Part shown: in pieces, positions 7,496-15,050 of the stretch | Position numbering within the stretch: position 1 is the first letter of the stretch | Layout: each line of letters starts with the position of its first letter | Source: X23 sp050251575 | Lineage (GTDB): Bacteria > Bacillota > Clostridia > SK-Y3 | DNA length: 32,874 nucleotides | Assembly: GCA_050251575.1 (NCBI GenBank) | Contig: JBFWMP010000015.1 | Location: 1 to 32,874 of the forward strand | Reading direction: 5' to 3' | Program-made: the position numbers and the translations under genes | Notes under the pieces: generated by a model | Databases searched by the model: none | Seen by the model: only the letters and a program-made list of their open reading frames with translations | Told to the model about the DNA's origin: nothing

Positions 7496-8770
7496 TTATA
7501 TCAACTTATTTGCAAATATGCCGGCGACACCATTATCTTTCACTTTCTGTTGTATTTCATTTATATCGGTTGAATACAAACCGTTTTCCTTCATATGTTC
7601 AAAATAAACCGAACCTGAGAACGTATACTTTTTCGACATACCTTCTTCGGTAGTCATTGCTTCTTTGACATAAGCGATCGCATTCCCGGTTGCCAGCGCA
7701 GTTGGAATCTGGAACAATTCTGTTTTGGTACCAAGGCGCACACTATTATGTCCTGCAAGCACTCCAGTCACAATCGCTTCTGTATGTCCAACAAGCAATC
7801 CTGCCTTTTCTCCGCAGCACAGGAGGTTTTTCACTCCCTCTACCTGCATACAATTATCTCTGGGTGCCATAGCAAAATATCTCATGGAATTTCCTCTGCC
7901 GCCCGAATAAGGATCTTCGTATCTCGCATTTTCAAGCCCCGGTATTTTTCTTAGCGTTTCTATATCATAGTAAGGAACCATCAGCTTTGCATGTCCTGTA
8001 TCCAGAATAATAAGGTTATCCTTATACTCCTTAAGAGCATACTGCTGACATGCCTTAACTCCCAGATGGTCTTCAACCAGTTCTTGGGGAACCGAAACTA
8101 CCGCTACCCCCTTAGTATTTAATTCAGCTTGAATCTCCTCCGAAAGAGATTCCTTATATAATTTACAAGAGCCGCTCATAGCTCCATAAGAACCATCAGC
8201 CTTTCTTCCCATTACTTCCTGAACACCTGCAAGACCTGCAATGCTTACTCTGCCGCCAAAACTCGGACATCTCAGTATGCACATTGCGCATCCGTTTCCA
8301 TACTTCGAACAATTATTCATAGGACCTGCTGTTCCGGTAGCATCAATAAACACATCTCCCGAAAACTTATTATCATCTTGATCTTCAACCGACATGATGG
8401 TATCATTATGAACCCTAACTTTGTTCACTCTAATATTAAAATAAATATCAATATCCATTTCTTTTAAATAGCGGTATACAGCACCATGGATTTTTGCTAT
8501 ATCGTAAAGGCTTGCATGCTTATGACCGGGAAATTCAATATTCACATGTCTGGAATTCTCATCACATATCTTGAATAAATCCCCTCCACCCATAGCAATC
8601 ATTTCCTCAGCAGCAGTATATCTACCATTATTCCTCATAATGCCACCTACAAGACCTGTTCCTAAAAGCATATCTGTTCTCTCAAGAAGTACAACATCTG
8701 CTCCGGCTTTTCGTGCACTTATTGCTGCAGCACAACCGGACCATCCTCCTCCAACTATTATAATTCTCAT
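7496..8770 (-). CDS. FAD-dependent oxidoreductase with ferredoxin-like Cys cluster
   Basis: The 424-residue product starts at ATG behind AGGAGGGG. The N-terminus IIIVGGGWSGCAAA is a Rossmann FAD-binding motif followed by LLERTD. The C-terminal NLLCCGEKAG...GHTEAIVTGVLAGHNSVR is the FAD-binding closure seen in GidA-like/FAD_oxidored proteins. Cysteines 154, 161, 164 and 168 form CX6CX2CX3C followed by Pro, which resembles an Fe-S ligand set. The protein is therefore likely a flavoprotein with a possible iron-sulfur centre; this part is inference. It is the first gene after the lysine riboswitch and precedes a permease by 14 bp. Its reaction is unknown. A role in making or salvaging lysine, or in modifying a lysine-related solute, fits the regulation. 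Confidence 0.8.
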   Translation of the reverse strand: MRIIIVGGGWSGCAAAISARKAGADVVLLERTDMLLGTGLVGGIMRNNGRYTAAEEMIAMGGGDLFKICDENSRHVNIEFPGHKHASLYDIAKIHGAVYRYLKEMDIDIYFNIRVNKVRVHNDTIMSVEDQDDNKFSGDVFIDATGTAGPMNNCSKYGNGCAMCILRCPSFGGRVSIAGLAGVQEVMGRKADGSYGAMSGSCKLYKESLSEEIQAELNTKGVAVVSVPQELVEDHLGVKACQQYALKEYKDNLIILDTGHAKLMVPYYDIETLRKIPGLENARYEDPYSGGRGNSMRYFAMAPRDNCMQVEGVKNLLCCGEKAGLLVGHTEAIVTGVLAGHNSVRLGTKTELFQIPTALATGNAIAYVKEAMTTEEGMSKKYTFSGSVYFEHMKENGLYSTDINEIQQKVKDNGVAGIFANKLI

Positions 8771-8789
8771 CTTTTGATAACCCCTCCTA

Positions 8790-8826
8790 AAAAATTAAAA
8801 AGCGATTGGTGTATATACCAATCGCC
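8790..8826 (-). terminator. Riboswitch-controlled intrinsic terminator
   Basis: GCGATTGGT and ACCAATCGC (8802-8810 and 8817-8825) form a perfect 9-bp stem with a 6-nt loop. A U-rich tract follows on the minus strand, 20 bases before the start codon of the FAD oxidoreductase. The 5' arm also pairs with the end of the lysine aptamer, so this is the expression platform. Confidence 0.9.
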
Positions 8827-8880
8827 TGTATTATTACTCTAAAGAATAAATTGAAAGTCTAAAATTTAATACATCCGATA
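8823..8880 (-). promoter_or_regulatory. Antiterminator of the lysine riboswitch
   Basis: In the RNA, ATCG plus TGTATTA just after the aptamer can pair with TAATACA plus CGAT at the base of the terminator, giving 11 pairs with a 2x2 internal loop. This helix uses both the 3' strand of aptamer P1 and the 5' arm of the terminator. Lysine binding, which stabilises P1, would therefore favour termination. Transcription is predicted to be off with lysine. Confidence 0.7.
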
Positions 8881-9048
8881 GTGCTCCACTACTTAATACT
8901 TGCAGTGACAGTTGCTGCACTATTCATGCAACACCCAAGCATAAATCAAAGAGAAAATCTACACTTTCGGGACCATACCCTTTCAATAAGCTTCACAGGC
9001 ACCTCTTCTGCCTCTACTTATTTACTCTTGCCAGATCCACCTCTATCT
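8874..9048 (-). ncRNA. Lysine riboswitch (L box)
   Basis: The minus-strand RNA carries the L-box landmarks in order: GATAGAGGTG at the 5' P1/P2 side, AAGAGTA (loop E motif), an AGAGG-containing P2 element, GAAAGGG...CCGAAAG in the P3 region, GGGTGTTGCAT...GTGCAGCAACTGTC in the P4/P5 region, and closing TATC that pairs back with GATA. About 175 nt is the normal aptamer length. It lies between a consensus promoter and a terminator ahead of the FAD-oxidoreductase/permease operon. Confidence 0.9.
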
Positions 9049-9071
9049 ATAATAACTATTAAGTTACTACT

Positions 9072-9101
9072 ATAATAGCAAACTCTATCGTATCTTGTCA
9101 A
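9072..9101 (-). promoter_or_regulatory. Sigma-A promoter of the lysine-riboswitch operon
   Basis: The -35 element is TTGACA (9101-9096) and the -10 element is TATTAT (9077-9072), with an 18-bp spacer. Transcription would start near 9065, about 17 nt before the aptamer. Confidence 0.8.
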
Positions 9102-9180
9102 GAAGGTCTAATAGGGCGTCTTCCAATGAATCATCTTCTAATGGTACGCTTGTTTTTAATATTCTTCTTAGACCAACCCA
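9085..9180 (-). pseudogene. Short coding-like remnant downstream of the ABC operon
   Basis: Directly after the ABC ATPase gene, an open frame of about 32 codons without a start reads ...RRILKTSVPLEDDSLEDALL... and ends in TAG at 9085-9087. The acidic/aliphatic composition looks coding. It could be the 3' end of a lost gene. It contains the -35 box of the next promoter. I do not recognise a family, and chance cannot be excluded. Confidence 0.25.
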
Positions 9181-9187
9181 TTAAGTT

Positions 9188-9982
9188 TTAAGAAAGCAAT
9201 GCACGGTCATTTGCAAACTCTTCACCGCTGGCTTTGCCGAATCGCTCCAAAAGATTTTCTACAGTCAGCTTTCTCTTTTCCTCACCCTTAATATCCAAAA
9301 TGATGCGTCCGTCATACATCATAATCAAGCGGTTCCCATGTTTGATGGCATCGCGCATATTATGTGTAACCATTAAGGTGGTCAAATTACCTTGCTCAAT
9401 AAATTGGTCACTGAGCTGCAGCACTTTTTCAGCAGTTTTGGGGTCAAGCGCTGCCGTATGCTCATCCAAAAGCAATACCTTCGGCTTTTTCAGCGTTGCC
9501 ATTAAAAGCGTCAGTGCTTGTCGTTGACCGCCTGAAAGCAGCCCCACCTTGGCGTCTAGCCGATTTTCCAAATCCAATTCCAATGGCTTGAGTAATTCTT
9601 TGTATAGTTCCCGCTCTTTATTAGTAATGCCCCATTTTAAACCACGACGCTGCCCCCGACGAAAAGCAAGTGCCAAATTCTCTTCAATGCCCATGTTGGA
9701 GGCTGTGCCCATCATAGGATCTTGAAAGACCCGTCCAAGCATCGCTGCACGCTTATGTTCAGAAAACTTTGTCACATCGGTACCATCAATGATAATAGAA
9801 CCTTTGTCGATGGTGTGCACACCCGCAACGCAATTAAGCAGTGTAGATTTACCCGCACCGTTGCCACCGATCAATGTCACAAAATCCCCTTCTTCAAGTA
9901 TTACACTGACATCATGCAAAGCAATTTTTTCGTTTACGGTTCCTGCATGAAATATTTTATATATACCGTTGACTGTTAGCAA
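9188..9982 (-). CDS. ABC transporter ATPase, TrpZ-like amino-acid system
   Basis: The preferred start is TTG at 9982, 9 bases behind AAGGAGG, giving 264 residues (MLTVNGIYKIFHAGT). Upstream in-frame codons run into the permease gene. Walker A GGNGAGKST, the ABC signature LSGGQRQA, Walker B VLLLDEHTAAL and the switch histidine in VTHN are all intact. It should power uptake with the permease, whose stop codon lies one base upstream, and with the lipoprotein. The DEHTAALDP sequence with His after DE is characteristic of ATPases paired with ABC_sub_bind lipoproteins. Transcription should respond to the T-box leader upstream of the three-gene operon. No clear terminator follows. Confidence 0.9.
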   Translation of the reverse strand: MLTVNGIYKIFHAGTVNEKIALHDVSVILEEGDFVTLIGGNGAGKSTLLNCVAGVHTIDKGSIIIDGTDVTKFSEHKRAAMLGRVFQDPMMGTASNMGIEENLALAFRRGQRRGLKWGITNKERELYKELLKPLELDLENRLDAKVGLLSGGQRQALTLLMATLKKPKVLLLDEHTAALDPKTAEKVLQLSDQFIEQGNLTTLMVTHNMRDAIKHGNRLIMMYDGRIILDIKGEEKRKLTVENLLERFGKASGEEFANDRALLS

Positions 9983-9983
9983 T

Positions 9984-10877
9984 CTACTCACCCTCCTTGA
10001 TAGATATTCTAATGGGGTGAAGATAACTCTTGAACACGGGCAGTGCCAAAGCAATCGCAACGGTAATTGCTGTAAACAGCTTCAAATCGTTGGCTGGCAT
10101 ACCCATCTTCAACACTAAGGCGATAATGATACGGTAGGTTACTGCACCAAGCACCAGAGAAACCAATCGGCTGTAAAAACTTTTTCTGCCAAAAAGCACC
10201 TCGCCGATAATCACAGACGCCAAACCTATGACAATTGACCCAGTTCCCATTTGTACATCTGCAAAACTTTGGCTTTGTGCAATCAAGCCACCACTAACGG
10301 CAACCAGGCCATTACTAATCACCAAGCCCAGGATTTTCATAGTGTCTGTATTGATGCCCTGAGCACGAACCATATGGGGATTGCTACCTGTGGCACGAAT
10401 AGCACAGCCGATTTCCGTTCCAAAAAACCAATATAAAATAGCCACCACACCTGAAACACAGAGCAAACCCAAAACAATGATGGCATTGGTACGGCTTAGT
10501 CCAAAGTCTTCAAATAAGGTATACACTGTATCCATACGCAATAGTGATATATTCGCTTTTTTAAGAATACGTAGATTAACGGAATATAAGGCAATCATGC
10601 TCAAGATACCTGACAACAGTGCAGGTATCTTGAGCTGTGTATGCAAGAGTCCCGTGACAAGCCCTGCAGCCATTCCACCCAGCAGTGCCAACCCTGTTGC
10701 AGCATATGGATCAATTCCATTAATAATGGCTTGTGCTGCAATGGCTGCACCCATGGCAATACTGCCCTCCACCGTCAAATCTGCAATATCCAAAATACGA
10801 TAGGTGATATAGACTCCGATGGTCATTACAGCCCATAACAGACCAAGGGAGACCGCACCCAAAATAATTTGTAACAT
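9984..10877 (-). CDS. ABC transporter permease, TrpY-like amino-acid system
   Basis: The product is a 297-residue, highly hydrophobic protein of the branched-chain/sugar type permease fold (BPD_transp_2), with about 8-9 membrane segments. Family phrases include DLTVEGSIAMGAA near the N-terminus and EIGCAIRATGSNPHMVRAQGI in the cytoplasmic coupling loop that meets the ATPase. The family pairs with COG2984-type lipoproteins such as TrpX, as here. The gene lies 63 bp after the lipoprotein gene and one base before the ATPase start. Local GC is higher than in the regulator gene at 17 kb: one sampled 60-base stretch is about 45% against 22%. Confidence 0.9.
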   Translation of the reverse strand: MLQIILGAVSLGLLWAVMTIGVYITYRILDIADLTVEGSIAMGAAIAAQAIINGIDPYAATGLALLGGMAAGLVTGLLHTQLKIPALLSGILSMIALYSVNLRILKKANISLLRMDTVYTLFEDFGLSRTNAIIVLGLLCVSGVVAILYWFFGTEIGCAIRATGSNPHMVRAQGINTDTMKILGLVISNGLVAVSGGLIAQSQSFADVQMGTGSIVIGLASVIIGEVLFGRKSFYSRLVSLVLGAVTYRIIIALVLKMGMPANDLKLFTAITVAIALALPVFKSYLHPIRISIKEGE

Positions 10878-10940
10878 TTACAACCACCCATTTCTAAGTT
10901 TTCAACAATGATAACTCTTCTATCTATTTAAAACTACTTC

Positions 10941-11948
10941 TTATTGCTTGCCTTTAATAACATATTGCTCAAAATCAGCTGGAATGTCCAGACCAATTTC
11001 TTCTGCTACAATACCATTGATAGCAAAATCGAAGCCAGTAGCAGATTCAATCGGCATGGCAGCCGGTTGCGCTTCACCTTTTAAAATTTTAACGGCCATT
11101 AATCCGGTTTGGTATCCCAAATCCTTATAATTGATACCCAAAGTGGCTAATCCACCGGTGTCTACCATCCCGGACTCACCACAAATAACAGGGGTCTTGG
11201 ACTGAGAGGTTACACCATGCACCACAGGCATGGCTGTGGCAAACACGTTATCCGTCGGGATATAGATAGCATCACATTGACCCACGATGGACTGCGCAGC
11301 CTGCTGCACATCATTTGAATTAGTGACTGTTACTTCCACATAGGAAAGCCCCAGCTTTTCAATTGCTTCTTTGGCAAGCCTTGCCTGCAAGATGGAATTG
11401 TCCTCGCTCGAGGTATACAGTACACCAACAGTTTTTGCTTTAGGCACCAGTTTAACCAGCAGATCAATCTGTTCTTTTATGGGGTTCATATCCGTAGTAC
11501 CGCTGACATTGCCTCCAGGAGCAGTTACAGAATCCACCAACTTGGCTGATTCGAAATCTGTAACAGCAGTTGCCAGAATCGGGATCTCTGTAGTCTTACC
11601 TGCAATGGACTGTGCAGCAGGGGTTGCAATGGCCAGCACTAGATCCACTTTGTTGCTTACGAAACGATCGCTGATGGTGGAAAGATTACTTTGGTCACCT
11701 TGTGCATTTTGTAAATCAATGGTGATATTTTCTCCCTCCACATAACCGTTGTCTTTCAATGCAGATACAAATCCTTCACGTGCAGCATCCAGAGCACTGT
11801 GATCCATATATTGAACAATGCCGACGTTCAATTTCTTCGAGGCGTTTGTTTGGTTTGCATTAGTTTCATTTCCCTTTGAGCACCCTGTTGCTGCCACCAT
11901 CACGATGATAGAAAACATAAGTGTTAAAAGCTTTGCATACTTTTTCAT
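10941..11948 (-). CDS. ABC transporter substrate-binding lipoprotein, TrpX-like
   Basis: The second in-frame ATG, at 11948, sits 7 bases behind GGAGG and is preferred over the ATG at 11954, giving 335 residues. The signal peptide ends in a lipobox-like AATGC, with Cys23 as the lipid-attachment residue, followed by an Asn/Thr-rich linker. The body is the two-lobed ABC_sub_bind fold (COG2984): LNVGIVQYMDHSALDAAREGF, DLVLAIATPAAQS, AKTVGVLYTSSEDNS, CDAIYIPTDN, TLGINYKDLGYQTG. TrpX-type members bind aromatic amino acids. The T-box specifier upstream points to phenylalanine as the ligand. It is the first gene of the operon. Confidence 0.9.
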   Translation of the reverse strand: MKKYAKLLTLMFSIIVMVAATGCSKGNETNANQTNASKKLNVGIVQYMDHSALDAAREGFVSALKDNGYVEGENITIDLQNAQGDQSNLSTISDRFVSNKVDLVLAIATPAAQSIAGKTTEIPILATAVTDFESAKLVDSVTAPGGNVSGTTDMNPIKEQIDLLVKLVPKAKTVGVLYTSSEDNSILQARLAKEAIEKLGLSYVEVTVTNSNDVQQAAQSIVGQCDAIYIPTDNVFATAMPVVHGVTSQSKTPVICGESGMVDTGGLATLGINYKDLGYQTGLMAVKILKGEAQPAAMPIESATGFDFAINGIVAEEIGLDIPADFEQYVIKGKQ

Positions 11949-12014
11949 GTTCATTCCTCCAAATCATTTACTTTATTCAATTAAACCTCTCTAGGCTGAA
12001 TTGCACTTTTGGGT

Positions 12015-12279
12015 AATAAAAAAACGCCTCCTGTATAACAGGGGCGAATTATTCGCGGTACCACCTTGTCTTCATTGTTTACACAACCTCAGCAGCAACT
12101 ACTATTGCTTCTCCACTATAACGGATGGATTCCGACACAGCCTACCGGGCATTTACCTTTGAGTGTGCAGCTCTTAAGATGAATTCATGGCACCTATATC
12201 CTGCTTTCTCGCACCAACCGAAAGCTCTCTTAAAGATTGAAATTGCCATTACTACTTCTTAGTCATTGCCTTTATATAT
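12015..12279 (-). ncRNA. T-box leader, specifier UUC (tRNA-Phe)
   Basis: The RNA contains the conserved T-box AAGGTGGTACCGCG (12067-12054). The apical stem-I segment AAGAGAGC...GGTTGGTGCGAGAAAGC is present. The specifier loop has the 5' AGTA and 3' GAA of the S-turn, followed by UUC at 12183-12181 and then A. TGGCA/TGCCA closes the stem above this loop. UUC is a phenylalanine codon, so uncharged tRNA-Phe should stabilise the antiterminator and turn on the ABC operon. The element is certain; the specifier reading is strong but based on manual folding. Confidence 0.92.
12018..12046 (-). terminator. T-box terminator hairpin
   Basis: CGCCTCCTGT and ACAGGGGCG pair with one bulge and are followed by seven U residues in the minus-strand RNA. 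The left side lies just after the T-box sequence and competes with the antiterminator. Confidence 0.9.
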
Positions 12280-12285
12280 TATATT

Positions 12286-12314
12286 ATTTTATGCAACTCA
12301 ACCGCATTTGTCAA
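12286..12314 (-). promoter_or_regulatory. Sigma-A promoter of the T-box/ABC operon
   Basis: TTGACA (12314-12309), a 17-bp spacer and TAAAAT (12291-12286) lie 30 bp downstream of the rraA-family stop codon. No clear terminator separates them, so the sigma-54 operon may also read into the T-box leader. Confidence 0.8.
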
Positions 12315-12343
12315 CAACTTTTTATTCTTATCGCTTATAACTT

Positions 12344-13042
12344 TTAACCTTTATACACATCATCAATAATTTCGCATTCTTTAGAATCAAGTGCTTTATC
12401 AACCCAAGAACGGTTTAATTCTCCTTTTCTCGCAAGAACCGTTTTCCCTGAATCTATTTCTGCAAACTCGGAAGCTTTCTTTAAAACTTCTGGTGCTGCT
12501 TCCTTTGGAATAACAATAACACCATCTGCATCGCCAAGAATAATATCTCCCGGATTCACCATCACACCGCCACACGCGATTGGGACATTGACCTCACCCG
12601 GTCCCTCTTTGAAAGGCCCATTTGGTGTTGCTCCTGTAGCAAAAATATGCCAATCCAGCTTGGCAACTGCATCCATATCACGTATAGGACCATCCACTAC
12701 AATCCCTTCAACTCTATTGAATTTTGCGAAGCTGATCATATTTTCTCCCATCAAAGAACGGTTTCTCTCACCCTCATTTGATACCACAATGACATCGCCT
12801 TCACCAGCCATATTCAATGCTTTATGCAATGCTAAATTATCACCGGAACGTGCTTTTACCGTTAATGCTACGCCGCACATGATCTCCTTTGAAGGGTTTG
12901 AAAGCAAGTTAATCTGCCAAGACATCGCAGGCAGCCTCCCCATACAATCTGCCACACTTGCTGCATGCAAATTTTTAAACCCTTCTACAATTTCTTTACT
13001 TGGCAATTTCCTTTTTAAATAAACTCTGAATCCTGCTGACAT
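12344..13042 (-). CDS. RraA-family aldolase/decarboxylase
   Basis: The 232-residue product starts at ATG behind GGAGGT. It belongs to the RraA-like/4-hydroxy-4-methyl-2-oxoglutarate aldolase family. Evidence is the VVDGPIRDMD motif, with Arg121-Asp122 matching the substrate and metal residues of HMG aldolases, and the C-terminal GGVMVNPGDIILGDADGV. Members cleave or decarboxylate 2-oxo-4-hydroxy-dicarboxylates or oxaloacetate to pyruvate; others, such as E. coli RraA, inhibit RNase E. The context of last gene in a tricarboxylate-transport operon argues for the catabolic role, probably turning the imported acid or its oxidised product into pyruvate. The exact substrate is unknown. Confidence 0.88.
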   Translation of the reverse strand: MSAGFRVYLKRKLPSKEIVEGFKNLHAASVADCMGRLPAMSWQINLLSNPSKEIMCGVALTVKARSGDNLALHKALNMAGEGDVIVVSNEGERNRSLMGENMISFAKFNRVEGIVVDGPIRDMDAVAKLDWHIFATGATPNGPFKEGPGEVNVPIACGGVMVNPGDIILGDADGVIVIPKEAAPEVLKKASEFAEIDSGKTVLARKGELNRSWVDKALDSKECEIIDDVYKG

Positions 13043-13059
13043 AAAGTACCTCCGATAAA

Positions 13060-13515
13060 TTAAATTTTAACTTTAATGATTGCTTTTTTATTTCTGGATA
13101 CTTCTCCATCTGTTAACGATGCAAGGTGTGCATCGTGTTGAAAAAGTATCACATACATATTTTCAGATACTTTTAAATAACCGTCTGATTTTACATTTTG
13201 ATAAAATATTCTGTCCATTTCTTCATCATAAGGCACCTTTACTTCAAGCCCATCTACCTGCGCATAGCCCATAAGTTCTTTGCCCGAGAGCAAATATTGA
13301 ACATCAATGTATTTCTGATGGGTTTCCCAATTTGCTTTTTCTGCATCCCGGGAATCATATTCTTTTATGGTAAAGTAAATATCTTTCCCATCAATCTCAT
13401 AAACACCCGGCGCGAATGAACTTAAATCATTTTCTTTTAAATAATCAAACAACTTCTTAAATCTTGGACTAATATTTTCATATAGATGAACATTTTGTAT
13501 AGAATCTACTATCAA
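13060..13515 (-). CDS. YhcH/YjgK/YiaL (NanQ-like) family protein
   Basis: The 151-residue product has the usual length of the YhcH/YjgK/YiaL family (DUF386 cupin fold). Typical segments are WETHQKYIDVQYLLSG and FQHDAHLAS, which carry the His/Asp residues that line the metal-containing barrel. Characterised relatives include NanQ (sialic-acid anomerase) and EbgC. YiaL lies in the enterobacterial diketogulonate operon. Here it sits between the tctA-type permease (15 bp away) and the RraA-family gene (17 bp away), so it probably acts on the same imported acid, perhaps as a mutarotase. The enzymatic role is inferred. Confidence 0.88.
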   Translation of the reverse strand: MIVDSIQNVHLYENISPRFKKLFDYLKENDLSSFAPGVYEIDGKDIYFTIKEYDSRDAEKANWETHQKYIDVQYLLSGKELMGYAQVDGLEVKVPYDEEMDRIFYQNVKSDGYLKVSENMYVILFQHDAHLASLTDGEVSRNKKAIIKVKI

Positions 13516-13530
13516 TTAAACAAACCTCCT

Positions 13531-15027
13531 TTATGCTTCTATTTCTGTAGCTTTCTTCTTAGCCTTGATGATTTGAAAAAGTTTACTTCCTACCATAAGT
13601 ACGATCAATGCGATCATAACAATACAGAATGGACGTGTTATAAAAATACTATAATTCCCTTGTGATATCATGAGTGATCTCCTAAAGCTGCCCTCAAACA
13701 AATAGGCAAGGATGAAAGCAAGTATAAATCCAGGTACAGAATAGTCTAACTTCTTAATAAAAAACCCTATTATACCAAATACTATTGCAACACCCACATC
13801 AAAAAAATTATTTCTAGTGGCATAAGCACCAATGAGTGATGTTACAAGAACAATTGGTACAAGGATATAATTGGGAATTACTAGAAGTCTTGCCCAAAGA
13901 GAAGTGGTGTATATGCCAAATACATACATGGCAATAGTAGCTATCAAAAGTCCCCAGAAAATCCCATAAACAAGCTCCGGATTATTTTGGAACACGGCTG
14001 GTCCCGGCTGAATACCATGAATAATAAATGCAGACGCCACCACAGCAATAGTAGAAGAGCCTGGTATTCCTAATGTCAAGAATGGAATTAATGCTCCTCC
14101 GACCACAGCATTATTTGCCGATTCAGGTGCAGCAATCCCAATTGGCTCGCCTTTACCAAACTTCTCAGGATTCTTTGATGCTCTCTTAGCTTCTGTATAA
14201 GTAAACCATGCTCCAACACCTCCACCAAGACCCGGAACAATTCCAAACAACACACCTATAATTGAACTTTTTATAGTAGTAGGTAAAATATACATAAACT
14301 CTTTGAAACTAATATGAGTTTTCAAATTTTTAGTATTACTGACGTATCTTGTGCTTAAATCACTCATTACCATATTCAAAACTTCTGCTATTGCAAAAAG
14401 TCCTGTTATGATTGGTACAAGTATAAAGCCATCATATAAGATAGGCAGTCCCATAGTGAATCTTGCTGTTCCTGAGAATGTATCAAGACCTATTGTTCCA
14501 AGAAGCAGACCAAACAAAATAGAAACCACTGTCTTGGGTACGTTAGTAGTATTTAAGCTAGTAATACTAATTAAACCAAAAGCAGCAATCAAAAATAATT
14601 CAGGATCAGAAAGTTTATATGTAATTTCTGCTAAGGGTATGGTTAATGTCATTAATACAATGACACCTACTATTCCACCAATGGTTGAAGCTGTAAGCGA
14701 GTACCCCAACGCCTTACCGGGATATCCTTGCTTTGCTAACGCATTACCATCAAATAGAGTTGGTACTGCAGCGGCAGTTCCCGGGATACCAAGAACAATT
14801 GAAGAAATCGAACCACCGTATTCTGCTGCTTGATAAAGAGCAACAAGCATTACAATGGCTGTTATAGGTTCCATCGTATACACCATCGGCAGTAAAAGTG
14901 CAACCCCTACAGTAGGGCCAAGACCGGGAAGGGCTCCAATAAATAGTCCAAACAGAGTCCCGAAGCATATGGCCAGAAGGCATTGAACGTTAAATATGAG
15001 AGAAAAATCAAACGAAAATAAATCCAT
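13531..15027 (-). CDS. tctA: Tripartite tricarboxylate transporter large permease TctA
   Basis: The 498-residue product matches the TctA family in length and sequence. The N-terminal GTLFGLFIGALPGLGPTVGVALLLP and the central GIAAPESANNAVVGGALIPFLTLGIPGSS are diagnostic glycine-rich stretches, and about 10-12 membrane segments are evident. TctA is the substrate-translocating subunit and works with TctB and the periplasmic-type binding protein TctC, using ion gradients rather than ATP. Substrates across the family include citrate, tartrate, terephthalate and other carboxylates. It lies 23 bp after tctB and 15 bp before the YhcH-family gene in a sigma-54-type operon. Confidence 0.95.
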   Translation of the reverse strand: MDLFSFDFSLIFNVQCLLAICFGTLFGLFIGALPGLGPTVGVALLLPMVYTMEPITAIVMLVALYQAAEYGGSISSIVLGIPGTAAAVPTLFDGNALAKQGYPGKALGYSLTASTIGGIVGVIVLMTLTIPLAEITYKLSDPELFLIAAFGLISITSLNTTNVPKTVVSILFGLLLGTIGLDTFSGTARFTMGLPILYDGFILVPIITGLFAIAEVLNMVMSDLSTRYVSNTKNLKTHISFKEFMYILPTTIKSSIIGVLFGIVPGLGGGVGAWFTYTEAKRASKNPEKFGKGEPIGIAAPESANNAVVGGALIPFLTLGIPGSSTIAVVASAFIIHGIQPGPAVFQNNPELVYGIFWGLLIATIAMYVFGIYTTSLWARLLVIPNYILVPIVLVTSLIGAYATRNNFFDVGVAIVFGIIGFFIKKLDYSVPGFILAFILAYLFEGSFRRSLMISQGNYSIFITRPFCIVMIALIVLMVGSKLFQIIKAKKKATEIEA

Positions 15028-15050
15028 AGTTTTCTCATTAACCTCCTTTT

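Noticed and set aside
9188..11948. Recent horizontal transfer of the ABC operon because of its higher GC
   Set aside because: Other metabolic genes in the window (for example the dehydrogenase at 21.9 kb) are equally GC-rich in sampled stretches, and no mobile-element traces or direct repeats flank the block.
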